Shown here in pieces: positions 7,866-16,268 of a stretch of DNA of 49,867 nt (position 1 is its first letter; every line of letters begins with the position of its first letter). Position numbers and translations under genes: made by a program. The notes beneath the pieces were generated by a model. The model was not told where the DNA came from. It ran no database searches and was given only the letters and a program-made list of their open reading frames with translations. Source of the stretch: Planctomycetota bacterium (GTDB lineage Bacteria; Planctomycetota; Planctomycetia; Pirellulales; Pirellulaceae); NCBI GenBank assembly GCA_027619595.1, contig JAQCHP010000018.1, positions 1-49,867 on the forward strand, written 5' to 3'.

Positions 7866-9074
7866 ATGAAAGTCTTGTTAGTTAACGATTACGCAACACC
7901 GACAGCGGGCGCAGAGATCATGACACTGACGCTGCGCGATGCGCTCGGTGCGCGGGGGCATGATGCGCGAGTATTCGCGAGCAGCGCGCAGCTCGTTCCG
8001 GGTTCGTCGTTCGCGGATGCAACTTGTTTCCGAACCAATTCGCGGTTTCAAGCAGTCACTTCGACATTCAATCTTTCGGCGCGTCGAGTGCTTGCCAGCA
8101 CTATTGAGGAATTCGATCCCGACGTCGTCCACGTGAGAATGTTTCTCTGGCAACTCTCGCCGTCGATCTTGTCGGCGCTTCGCAGTAAACCTGCCATATA
8201 CCATATATGTACCTATAAACCGATTTGCCCGAACGGTCGAAAGACGTTGCCCAGTGGACGGAACTGCGCGAATAGTCCGGGCCTGGTATGTCTGCTCGGT
8301 GGCTGCCTGACACCGCAGAGCTGGGTCGCGATGATGGCGCAACATTGGCTTTGGCGACGAAGTCAAGGAGCTTTTGATCGACACGTGACCATCAGCAAGG
8401 CCATGCAAGGGCGTTTGGTGGCCGAAGGAATTGGTCCATGCGAGGTGATCCCGGATGCTTGCCCGATGCGACCGGCGCGTCCGGCGTTGGCCGGGGATCC
8501 GATCATCGCGTATGCCGGACGACTGTCGTCCGAGAAGGGCGTCAACGTCCTCCTCCGAGCGTTCGCGTTGATGCAATCCCGGATTCGGAACGCGAAGCTG
8601 TGGATCGCGGGTGACGGACCGGAAGCTATCAGCCTGAAGGAACTCGCGCGGCAACTGAGAATCAACGGTTGTGTCGATTTCTTAGGTCCTTTGGACCGCG
8701 GCGGGCTCGAACGTCGGTTCGACGAGGCGTGGGTTCAGGTAGTACCGTCGATTTGGCACGAGCCGTTCGGTATCGTGGCGATCGAGGCGATGATGAGAGG
8801 CACGGCGGTAGTCGCGTCCAGTTGCGGTGGACTGCTCGACAGCGTAAGGCATAACGAGACGGGCGTGCTGGTGCAACCCTCTGATGAACAGGACCTAGCC
8901 GCAGCGATGGAACGACTGGCCTCGGACCGCGAACTTTGCGAATCGATGGGCGCGGCGGGGCGAACCGTCGCCATGAAAGAGTATTCGATCGATGTCCATT
9001 GCGAACGCATGCTCGCCGCGTACGAGCAAATCCGCAACAAGGGTACTAGTCGAACGCATCGTCAACCATCTTGA
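7866..9074 (+). CDS. Family 4 glycosyltransferase
   Basis: This is a GT-B retaining glycosyltransferase of 402 residues, expected to be cytoplasmic or peripheral to the membrane. The N-terminal acceptor domain begins MKVLLVNDYATPTAGAE, with the glycine-rich turn typical of GT4. The C-terminal donor domain starts near AYAGRLSSEKG (about 217), and the E-x7-E motif is in EPFGIVAIE (about 299-307), which binds the nucleotide sugar. A cysteine-rich patch in the N-terminal half (CTYKPICPNG, then NCANSPGLVCLLGGC) is extra relative to a minimal GT4 and could be a metal or disulfide site. It follows the oxidoreductase by only 7 bases and belongs to the same transcription unit. Confidence 0.9.
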   Translation: MKVLLVNDYATPTAGAEIMTLTLRDALGARGHDARVFASSAQLVPGSSFADATCFRTNSRFQAVTSTFNLSARRVLASTIEEFDPDVVHVRMFLWQLSPSILSALRSKPAIYHICTYKPICPNGRKTLPSGRNCANSPGLVCLLGGCLTPQSWVAMMAQHWLWRRSQGAFDRHVTISKAMQGRLVAEGIGPCEVIPDACPMRPARPALAGDPIIAYAGRLSSEKGVNVLLRAFALMQSRIRNAKLWIAGDGPEAISLKELARQLRINGCVDFLGPLDRGGLERRFDEAWVQVVPSIWHEPFGIVAIEAMMRGTAVVASSCGGLLDSVRHNETGVLVQPSDEQDLAAAMERLASDRELCESMGAAGRTVAMKEYSIDVHCERMLAAYEQIRNKGTSRTHRQPS

Positions 9075-9128
9075 TGCATAACGAAATGGCAATTCCTAGT
9101 TTCAGTACGTGAATGTGATTGGCCGGCA

Positions 9129-10007
9129 ATGGATGAGACGAAGAATTTAATCGAAGCCCAAAATGACTTGGCACTCTCAGTGATTCTGTCAACGATCGAG
9201 GGCTTTCACACGATCCGACACGTGATCGAATGCTTAAGGCAACAATCGGTCTGCGATCGAATAGAGGTGTTGATTGTCGTACCAGACAAAGAAATACTGA
9301 AAATCAACGAAAGCGTGAATGACGCATTCGCCAAAGTAACCATTGTCGAGGTGGGACCGGGGGCATCCCTCGAACAGGCGCGTGCTATCGGAGTTCGCGA
9401 GGCAATCGCTCCGATCGTTCTATTCGCGGAGGATCATGCCTATCCGGAGCCAGGATGGGCCGCCGCGATCATCCGAGCGCACGAAGGGCCTTGGACTGCC
9501 GTCAGTCCGGCGGTGACCAACGCGAATCCCGATTCCATGTTGAGCTGGGCCGATTTTCTCTTGTCGTATGGGGATTGGTACTACCCCGGTAGTTCGCGTG
9601 AGATTCACGGGGCGTTAATCCACAACGGAAGTTTCAAACGCGACGCCTTGTTGGACTTTGGCGAAGATCTCGCCAAACAGCTGGGACGCAAGAGCACGCT
9701 GGTCAATGACTTGACTTCAGGTGGAAGTAGGCTTTACCTAGAGTCCGGCGCGACGGTCCATCATGCCAACGTCAGCAAGTTTTTCCCCTGCGTTGGACTC
9801 TGGTTGTGTTGCGGTAGGATCTTCGCCGCCAACCGCGTCGAGAGCGAGGGGTGGTCCATCGTAAGGCGTTTGGTATACATTCTCATGCTGCCGGTAATTC
9901 CCGTACTTCGATTGCGGGCCGGCTGGCCAGCAATACAAAACGCCAGGCAATTCGAACGGCTGTTTCCCAAAATTATTCCCGGCCTGATCCTGGTGCTTTC
10001 GGCTTAA
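9129..10007 (+). CDS. GT2-like glycosyltransferase with EDH motif, cut short by an in-frame TAA
   Basis: The protein as encoded has 292 residues. It has a GT-A-like beginning (LALSVILSTIEG, then EVLIVVPD) and an E-D-H at 101-103 where GT2 enzymes normally have DxD. It also has the VTNANP stretch, H-N-G-S at 165-168, and a hydrophobic C-terminal stretch ending PVIPVLRLR. Two paralogues occur in this window (the N-terminus of the fusion protein at 13147, and the gene at 15258). Compared with them it stops early: TAA at 10005-10007 falls exactly where both paralogues continue with a small-residue/G-E-x-x-G segment, and the frame then remains open to 10151. So this is a recently broken gene or a base-call error. 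The catalytic part is intact; the lost tail is 47 residues. Confidence 0.8.
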   Translation: MDETKNLIEAQNDLALSVILSTIEGFHTIRHVIECLRQQSVCDRIEVLIVVPDKEILKINESVNDAFAKVTIVEVGPGASLEQARAIGVREAIAPIVLFAEDHAYPEPGWAAAIIRAHEGPWTAVSPAVTNANPDSMLSWADFLLSYGDWYYPGSSREIHGALIHNGSFKRDALLDFGEDLAKQLGRKSTLVNDLTSGGSRLYLESGATVHHANVSKFFPCVGLWLCCGRIFAANRVESEGWSIVRRLVYILMLPVIPVLRLRAGWPAIQNARQFERLFPKIIPGLILVLSA

Positions 10008-10151
10008 GCGGTGGGCGAAATGGTTGGCTACGCGCTGGGAATCGGCGACTCCCAGCAGCGCATCGAGCGGTATGAGTATAATCGTTGGCAGTACCTAACC
10101 CGTAGGGACCAGGAACGGTTAAGGCAGTGGTGGGCGAATCGAGACATATCA
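10008..10151 (+). pseudogene. Detached C-terminal tail of the 9129 GT2-like gene
   Basis: This lies in frame with the gene ending at 10007. The 47 codons begin AVGEMVGYALG and stop at TAG 10149-10151. The start aligns with AAGEVLGILRG of the fusion protein and ASEGLGYLTK of the gene at 15258, and the later YNRWQYL matches the LDRRRFL and FHRERFF positions of the paralogues. The stop at 10151 is only 7 bases before the next gene, which is the spacing expected of the original operon. Confidence 0.7.
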
Positions 10152-10158
10152 TAGTACC

Positions 10159-11055
10159 ATGGACAGACCAAACTTCTTAATCCTAGGCGCGGCCAAGTGC
10201 GGAACTACGTCGCTCTACGAGTACCTGGCTCAGCATCCCGATGTGTACGTGTCAGAGCCCAAGGAACCCGTGTTCTTCGATATGGAGTACGAAAAGGGCT
10301 TGCCGTACTACTGGAGCAAATACTTCCGGAATTGGAACGGCGAAACTGCCGTGGGCGAGGCGCGGCCCATCAACCTCTTTCTTCCCTTCGTCGCCACGCG
10401 GATCCGCGAAAGCGTTCCCGATGCGCGACTCATCGTGATTCTGCGTAACCCTGTGGAGCGCGCCATGTCGGGCTGGTGGATGCAACGTTGCTATGGACAG
10501 GAGCGGCTGTCATTCCCAGATGCGATGCGAGTCAATCTGGAGAACCTCCATGTCGGCAACGTATTCGAGCGTGACGAAGGATTTTTGCGATGGAAGAGCG
10601 TGGTGTCTCCACTGGACTTGAGAACTCGTTCCATTCGAATCTATTTGGAAACTGGATACTATGCGCAGCAACTAAAGTGTTACCGTTCGCTGTTTCCTGA
10701 ATCTCAGATGAAGGTGGTGTTATTCGACGATCTTCGCCGTGATGCCCCCTCGGTCGTGCGTGAGCTTTGGGAGTTTTTGAGAGTTGACCCGACCGTCCCG
10801 CTGGGTGAGTTACTGCCAGTGAATGTGGGGATCACTCGGCAAATGCTGCCAATCGTTAAATTCGCGCGGTACATGAAAATCAATGATATGTTGCCCAAGT
10901 GGATTGGCTCGCGAGTGCACTACCTGACGTCGGTAATCGGGTCGAAACCAAAGATGGATCCCGCAACGCGGCGATGGCTCGTCGAACACTACGAACCGCA
11001 CGTGCAAGAATTGGAAGAGTTGCTGGGACGCGACTTGTCGCACTGGCGAAAATGA
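10159..11055 (+). CDS. PAPS-dependent sulfotransferase
   Basis: This enzyme transfers sulfate from PAPS, most likely onto a sugar of the glycan made by this locus (298 residues). The 5'-phosphosulfate-binding loop is at the N-terminus (LGAAKCGTTSLYEYL, about residues 9-23). The 3'-phosphate-binding region is RLIVILRNPVERAMSGW at about 90-106, with the expected Arg and Ser. An E-P-K-E-P-x-F-F segment after the first helix is typical of bacterial and heparan-type carbohydrate sulfotransferases. The ATG at 10159 follows the readthrough end of the preceding gene by 7 bases. Its presence is the main reason to predict a sulfated product. The acceptor sugar cannot be told from sequence. Confidence 0.92.
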   Translation: MDRPNFLILGAAKCGTTSLYEYLAQHPDVYVSEPKEPVFFDMEYEKGLPYYWSKYFRNWNGETAVGEARPINLFLPFVATRIRESVPDARLIVILRNPVERAMSGWWMQRCYGQERLSFPDAMRVNLENLHVGNVFERDEGFLRWKSVVSPLDLRTRSIRIYLETGYYAQQLKCYRSLFPESQMKVVLFDDLRRDAPSVVRELWEFLRVDPTVPLGELLPVNVGITRQMLPIVKFARYMKINDMLPKWIGSRVHYLTSVIGSKPKMDPATRRWLVEHYEPHVQELEELLGRDLSHWRK

Positions 11056-11136
11056 TTTGTTTCCCTTCAGTTTGTATTTAGCCGTTGCCGAACACGGCCA
11101 TGGCTACCCAAGATAAATGTACAGGAAAGACAAGGT

Positions 11137-12081
11137 GTGAGCGAACTACGTTTCTCCGTGGTGGTCCCAACCTACCAGCGGCCCGAAAACTTGGCCCGCT
11201 GCGTCGATGGCATCGCTCGATTGAATTACCCGGCTGAGGCCTTCGAGTTAGTGATCGTTGACGACGGCAGCCCGCTGGCACAAGAAGAAACGATCGCCAG
11301 GGCCGCCGGCGATCGTTTGCGATGGCGATACGTTCGCCAGGGTAATGCCGGTCCGGGCGTGGCACGCAACACGGGTGTTGAGCACGCGGTCGGTCAGTTC
11401 ATCGCCTTTACGGATGACGATTGCGTCCCTGCTCCTGATTGGCTTTCGGTCATGGATCGACACCTGCGTCAAAACGCCGACGCGTTAGTGGGCGGACAGA
11501 TTGTCAACGCCCTCCCGCATTGGCCATGCTCGCAAGCTAGCCAGCAACTGGTTGCCTTTCTCTACGAGTACTTTGACGGTCGTCCCGGCCGCCCGCGGAT
11601 GTTCTGTTCGAACAACATGGCCATGTCGCGCAGTCGGTTCCGTGAATTGGGCGGATTCAATGCGTCATTTCGTCGCGCTGCCGGCGAAGACCGTGAGTTG
11701 AGCGACCGTTGGCATCACCACGGCTTCACACTGATTTACACCCCGGACGCCATCGTTCATCATTGGCACGCCATGAACTTTCGCCAGTTCTGGCGGCAAC
11801 ATTTCACCTATGGGCGCGGCGCACACCAATTCCATCAAATGCGGGCCGCTGACAAGCGTGGAGTTATCAGTCCCGAGCCGCTTTCTTTCTACCGGCGACT
11901 GATGACCTACCCTTTGCGTGAAAGTTGGGGGCCGCGCGGCTGGCGGCAGACCGTATTACTGGGTGTCGCACAAGTTGCCAATGCATTGGGTTACCTGGCC
12001 GAGCGTTATCATGAAGGCAAACCAGCTTCCAAATCGCGACCAGCTCCAACTCCGTTAAAAGGCTCTGAAGATGGAACTTAA
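11137..12081 (+). CDS. Family 2 glycosyltransferase
   Basis: This is a soluble or peripheral GT-A glycosyltransferase (314 residues). It starts at GTG 11137, leading straight into FSVVVPTYQRPENL. The nucleotide-binding VIVDDGSP is at about residues 39-46, the DxD motif is FTDDDCVP (D93-D95), and the catalytic-base region is AGEDRELSDR. The HHWHAMNFRQFWRQHFTYGRG stretch resembles GT2 members acting on membrane-linked acceptors. Unlike the three EDH proteins in this locus, it has the classical motif. The end overlaps the next gene by 11 bases, so the two are translationally linked. Confidence 0.9.
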   Translation: MSELRFSVVVPTYQRPENLARCVDGIARLNYPAEAFELVIVDDGSPLAQEETIARAAGDRLRWRYVRQGNAGPGVARNTGVEHAVGQFIAFTDDDCVPAPDWLSVMDRHLRQNADALVGGQIVNALPHWPCSQASQQLVAFLYEYFDGRPGRPRMFCSNNMAMSRSRFRELGGFNASFRRAAGEDRELSDRWHHHGFTLIYTPDAIVHHWHAMNFRQFWRQHFTYGRGAHQFHQMRAADKRGVISPEPLSFYRRLMTYPLRESWGPRGWRQTVLLGVAQVANALGYLAERYHEGKPASKSRPAPTPLKGSEDGT

Positions 12082-13144
12082 CGTGTCTCCCGGGCGTTTG
12101 TCGCTATCACCCGCGGACCACCCGAATGGTCGCGTCCTGGTGACCGGCGTGACGGGCTTTATCGGCGGCCGCTTGGCTCGACACTTGAAAGCGATGGGAG
12201 TGGACGTCCGAGGCCTGGTGCGATCGGCGGCTCAGGTCGAACAATTGCGCCGTCAAGGATTTGACTGCTATCTCGGCGATGTGACTGATCCGATCAGTCT
12301 CAGTCGCGCTTGTGCAGGTTGCGATATCGTGATTAACTGCGCCGCGATGACGAACCGGTCGCGCGGTTCGGCGGCGTGCGCCTGGCGGACCAATGGTGAC
12401 GGCCCGGCGATCCTTTGGCAGGCTGCGCGCCACGCCAATGTGCAGCGACTAGTTCATTGCAGTACCTCCGGCATCCATGGCATGCTTCGCCACACCCCTG
12501 CCGACGAGACCTCTCCCGCGCGTCCCGACAGCCTCTATCGGCGCAGCAAGTGGCGCGGCGAAGTGAATCTTCATCAACACATCACCAGCAATATCGATGC
12601 CTCCCTGGAGACCGTCATTGCTCGACCCACCACGGTTGCTGGACCGGGTTCGGAGCGCACCTGGCGCCGTTTGGTTGAATCGGTTCGGGCAGGCCAGGTA
12701 ACTCAGTTCGGCAACGGACACAACAATTGCCACGTCAGTGATGTGGATGACATCTGCCAGGGGCTGATTCGCTGCGCGATTCACCCGCATGCGGCCGGCG
12801 GAACCTTTATCATTGGCTCCGCCGCGGCAACGCCGGTTCGAGAGATCTTCCGGCTTTTTGGCGAGGCGATCGGTGTATCGTTTCAACCTCGGCGTCGCCT
12901 GCCTGCCTGGCCGGCACGGCTGCTCGGCGACTTCGCCATGCGCGGCTTGTCGCGACTGGGATGGGAGCCACACGTTTTGCATTCGCTCAGCTTCCTGGTC
13001 GGAGAACGCTCCTTCAGTATCGAGCGTGCGCGCAAGACGCTGGCGTTTGCCCCACAATTTGACGCCAAGGCGACGATTGAACGCACCGTGGTCGGCATGA
13101 AGCTTGACGCAGATAATCCATCACCGTCCGTGAGAGACATTTGA
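12071..13144 (+). CDS. NAD-dependent epimerase/dehydratase (extended SDR)
   Basis: This is an extended short-chain dehydrogenase of 357 residues. The Rossmann glycine motif is VLVTGVTGFIGGRLA (TGxxGFIG at about 25-32). The acidic residue pairing with the adenine pocket sits in LGDVTDP, and the catalytic Y-x-x-x-K is YRRSK near residue 156, preceded by a serine-rich HCSTSG strand. Such enzymes epimerise, dehydrate or reduce nucleotide sugars. It overlaps the GT2 upstream by 11 bases, and its TGA lies six bases or less from the start of the fusion gene. It probably supplies a modified sugar for the transferases around it; the exact substrate is unknown. Confidence 0.88.
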   Translation: MELNVSPGRLSLSPADHPNGRVLVTGVTGFIGGRLARHLKAMGVDVRGLVRSAAQVEQLRRQGFDCYLGDVTDPISLSRACAGCDIVINCAAMTNRSRGSAACAWRTNGDGPAILWQAARHANVQRLVHCSTSGIHGMLRHTPADETSPARPDSLYRRSKWRGEVNLHQHITSNIDASLETVIARPTTVAGPGSERTWRRLVESVRAGQVTQFGNGHNNCHVSDVDDICQGLIRCAIHPHAAGGTFIIGSAAATPVREIFRLFGEAIGVSFQPRRRLPAWPARLLGDFAMRGLSRLGWEPHVLHSLSFLVGERSFSIERARKTLAFAPQFDAKATIERTVVGMKLDADNPSPSVRDI

Positions 13145-13146
13145 GT

Positions 13147-15261
13147 ATGATAGCGTCGCAAAATGAGCCGGAGCGTCTCCAAACCGGCAGGCCTGCGCTG
13201 ACAGTGGTCGTGGTTGCGCCCAAGCAGTACAGCGTCATTCAACGCACGATGGCTCACCTTGCAAGGCAGACGATCGCCTCCCAAATCGAAGTCCTACTGA
13301 TGACGACCTCCCCCGACGAGATTGTCGTACCGGAAGCCGTTGCTCATCAATTCTGGGATGTGCGACGAATTGACATCGGCGAAGAACGCCGCGTAGGCGC
13401 GATCCGCGCGATGGGCATCGAAGAAGCCCGCGCTGAATTTGCGGCCATGAGTGAAGACCACTGTTACATGAATGCCGTGTGGGCGGAGGCTCTCTTGAAA
13501 CACCACGCTGAGGGGGCCGATGTGGTTGGCCCGGTAATGACCAATGCCAATCCAGGCACCCTCGTCAGTTGGGTTGCCTACTTCGTCGCGTATGGTCCTT
13601 GGGCGGATGTTACGGAGGCCGAACGCGTTGGTTTCCTGCCCGGCCACAACAGCAGCTATCGGTGTCAGACGGTTCTGGCAAAGGGAAAAAAGCTGCGTGA
13701 GCTGATGAGTAGTGAGGTCATCCTGCACTGGGCCTTGCGGGATGAGGGGGCCACGTTGATCTGCGAACCCGCAGCCCGCTGCCGCCACGTCAACTTGACG
13801 CATCTCGGCACGCTTGCCAAAGCAATGTACGACCACTCACGCAACTTTGGCGCCTTGCGTGGGCAGAGCATGAGTGGCGTCAAGAAGCTGATGTACGTAA
13901 TCGCCTCGCCGATCATTCCGGTGCTTCGTACCCTTCGCACCTATCCCACGATCCGCAGACATCTACCGGCCGAGTTCTCGCGTTGGAAGGCCGTGTCGAT
14001 GTTGGCGCGGATTCTCATTTCCAGCGCCGCTGGCGAGGTCCTGGGCATCCTCCGGGGCTCAGGACAGTCGCCCTGGGCTGATTGGGATATGGAACTGGAC
14101 CGAAGACGCTTCCTACGAGACGCCGACGTGTTCCTGGTGGAACCCTCTACCCCCGTGGGCGATGACGACCCGATAGTACGCCACCGTGCCGCAGATGATC
14201 CAGTTCGTGTGGGGCTGATCGGCGCCGGACGGCTGGGTCGCGAAGTACACTTGCGTTGCCTTAAGGGCATGCCGCAAGCTCGCGTGGTGGCGATTGCCGA
14301 ATCCAGTGTACAGGCGCGACACGCCGCCACAGCGATGACGCCAGGCGCACATGCCTACGAAACGGCAGACGAACTGCTGGCAGACGCGCAGGTCGAAGCG
14401 GTCATCATCGCCACGCCCACCGCTACGCACGCCCAGCTGACCTGTGATGCGTTCGCGGCTGGGAAGCACGTCTACCTTGAGAAACCTATCGCTACCACGG
14501 TTGCAGAAGGACAAAGCGTCATCGACGCCTGGCGTCAGTCAGGAAAAGTGGGGGTGGTAGGGTTCAATTACCGGCATCGACCCGACTACCAGCGCGCAGC
14601 AGCTCTCGTCGCGGCCAATCGCCTGGGCAACATCAAACTCGTGTCCGTTACGTTCACCACGCAATGTGGTCAGGCCCAGGGTTGGCGACAGGGCAATCAG
14701 ACGGGTGGCGGTGTGTTGTTGGACCTGGCATCGCACGAGTTTGATCTGGTCCATTTCGTTTTGGGCGTGCCGATCGTGAGTATTCAGGCCTTCGAACATT
14801 TCCAGCCTCATGACGCCGGGCAAACGATTCACGTGTATGCTAGTACCGCTTCCGGTATCGTAGTGCGGGGTTTTTTTAGTTCCGAAACCACGGCAGCAGC
14901 TACCATGGAAATCGTCGGAACCGCCGGCAAAATAAAAATCGATCGGTACGATGGACTTGTCGTCGATCAACAAGATGTCCATGCACGGGGGGCCTGGGGA
15001 CGCTTCGCCGCTGCCTTTCGCAACCTGATCCGATTCGACCATTTCGTCCTCAGGCGTAGGTCCCCTTGGAATGAAGTATCGTTTAGCCTGGCGTTGTCAC
15101 GATTCGTATTCGGGGTGGCAAACGACGTCCAGCCGGCGCCGAACCTTTGTGACGGACTGCATAGTCTGCGCATCGTGCAAGCAGCCGAAGAATCGCTTGC
15201 CACGGGAGAGGCCGTTAACGTTCTACCCAAAGTGGCCGAAACGGGAGCCGTTGCGCAATGA
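13147..15261 (+). CDS. Bifunctional fusion: EDH-type GT2-like domain + Gfo/Idh/MocA oxidoreductase
   Basis: This 704-residue protein joins two domains that also occur as separate genes in this locus. The N-terminal ~325 residues form the EDH-type GT2-like module (E-D-H near 103-105, VMTNANPG, H-N-S-S-Y near 167-171, a hydrophobic stretch ASPIIPVLR, and the GEVLG tail). After a short linker, from about residue 354, comes a complete Gfo/Idh/MocA enzyme: Rossmann VGLIGAGRLGRE, YLEKPIA near 445, and GGGVLLDLASHEFDL. Both resemble the separate genes at 9129 and 6794. ATG 13147 is preferred; a TTG at 13141 overlaps the previous stop. The fusion suggests that sugar oxidation/epimerisation and transfer are coupled. 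It overlaps the next gene as ATGA (15258-15261). Confidence 0.88.
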   Translation: MIASQNEPERLQTGRPALTVVVVAPKQYSVIQRTMAHLARQTIASQIEVLLMTTSPDEIVVPEAVAHQFWDVRRIDIGEERRVGAIRAMGIEEARAEFAAMSEDHCYMNAVWAEALLKHHAEGADVVGPVMTNANPGTLVSWVAYFVAYGPWADVTEAERVGFLPGHNSSYRCQTVLAKGKKLRELMSSEVILHWALRDEGATLICEPAARCRHVNLTHLGTLAKAMYDHSRNFGALRGQSMSGVKKLMYVIASPIIPVLRTLRTYPTIRRHLPAEFSRWKAVSMLARILISSAAGEVLGILRGSGQSPWADWDMELDRRRFLRDADVFLVEPSTPVGDDDPIVRHRAADDPVRVGLIGAGRLGREVHLRCLKGMPQARVVAIAESSVQARHAATAMTPGAHAYETADELLADAQVEAVIIATPTATHAQLTCDAFAAGKHVYLEKPIATTVAEGQSVIDAWRQSGKVGVVGFNYRHRPDYQRAAALVAANRLGNIKLVSVTFTTQCGQAQGWRQGNQTGGGVLLDLASHEFDLVHFVLGVPIVSIQAFEHFQPHDAGQTIHVYASTASGIVVRGFFSSETTAAATMEIVGTAGKIKIDRYDGLVVDQQDVHARGAWGRFAAAFRNLIRFDHFVLRRRSPWNEVSFSLALSRFVFGVANDVQPAPNLCDGLHSLRIVQAAEESLATGEAVNVLPKVAETGAVAQ

Positions 15262-16265
15262 AGCCACGCATGTCCGTCGTCTTAGTCACGCCAGACAACT
15301 GGCAAAATATGCAGCGGACGCTGGCCGCACTACGGGCCCAGACGGTCGCTTCGCAGCTAGAGGTTGTACTGGTCGGTCCAAACGAATCAGCGCTCGATGT
15401 GCCGCCAAGCCTCATCGCACCCTTTGCCGCCGTTCACAAGGTAGCGTTCGAATATCGCGCGATGGGTCATGCTGCGGCCCAAGGTGTCCGAGCGGCGACC
15501 TCCGACCTGGTATTATTTACGGAGGACCATTGCTATCCCATGCCGGATCTAGCGTCGGCGATGCTTGTGTGCTTCGAGGATCCTAGCGTGATTGCTGTGG
15601 GACCGACGGTCGTCAACGGCAACCCGCGTTCACTGACGAGTTGGACTCAGTTCATCATGGAGTACGGCGCCTACAGCCGCGCTGGCGTCAAAGGTCAAGC
15701 ACGCCAAATACCGGGCCACAACAGCGCCTATCGCCGGTCGGCATTGCTGCACTATGCCGAGGCGCTGGATGAACAGCTTGAAGTAGAAACGCTGATGCAT
15801 TGGGACATGGCAGACCGAGGCATGAAGCTGATCAACGTCGGCGCACCGGTCACCCGGCATTTCAACGCGTCCAAGGGGTGGGCCTGCTTGTCGTTCTCGT
15901 GGATCTTCCCGCGAACTTTCGCCGCCCGGCGCGTGGCTTGTCAGCCGAAGGATCGAGCCAAACTCGCCCTGCTCTGGCCATTGATTCCGATACTGAGATT
16001 CGCGCGACTTTGGTCGGTAGCGATTCAACTGTTGGGCTTGCGGCGTACACTACTCGTGAGCCCCAGCCTGATCGCCAACTTAATAGTTTCAGGGGCGAGT
16101 GAAGGCCTTGGTTACCTGACAAAGACTGGCGCAAGCGACGTAGCGGCCTTTGACCTGGAATTTCATCGAGAACGTTTTTTTGCTGTTGGTGATGCGCTTC
16201 CCGAGCCGGACGAACTGCGCGCCATGGCAGCGACGGATTCATTTACCGAAACGACGACTGTCTAA
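15258..16265 (+). CDS. GT2-like glycosyltransferase with EDH motif
   Basis: This is the third and only intact stand-alone member of the EDH group (335 residues). It opens MSVVLVTPDNW, and the strand ending VVLVGPNES fits the nucleotide-binding position of GT2. The expected DxD is replaced by FTEDHCY (E89-D90-H91). VVNGNP and GHNSAYRR (about 153-160) are shared with the two paralogues. The C-terminal half has a hydrophobic PLIPILRFARLW segment and the SGASEGLGYL tail that the gene at 9129 has lost. Its ATG overlaps the stop of the fusion gene (ATGA), so expression is coupled. It is probably membrane-associated; donor and acceptor are unknown. Confidence 0.85.
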   Translation: MKPRMSVVLVTPDNWQNMQRTLAALRAQTVASQLEVVLVGPNESALDVPPSLIAPFAAVHKVAFEYRAMGHAAAQGVRAATSDLVLFTEDHCYPMPDLASAMLVCFEDPSVIAVGPTVVNGNPRSLTSWTQFIMEYGAYSRAGVKGQARQIPGHNSAYRRSALLHYAEALDEQLEVETLMHWDMADRGMKLINVGAPVTRHFNASKGWACLSFSWIFPRTFAARRVACQPKDRAKLALLWPLIPILRFARLWSVAIQLLGLRRTLLVSPSLIANLIVSGASEGLGYLTKTGASDVAAFDLEFHRERFFAVGDALPEPDELRAMAATDSFTETTTV

Positions 16266-16268
16266 CGC

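Noticed and set aside
7878-8654. 258-residue minus-strand open frame
   Set aside because: It is fully antisense to the GT4 gene, with no recognisable motif and a skewed, Arg-rich composition.
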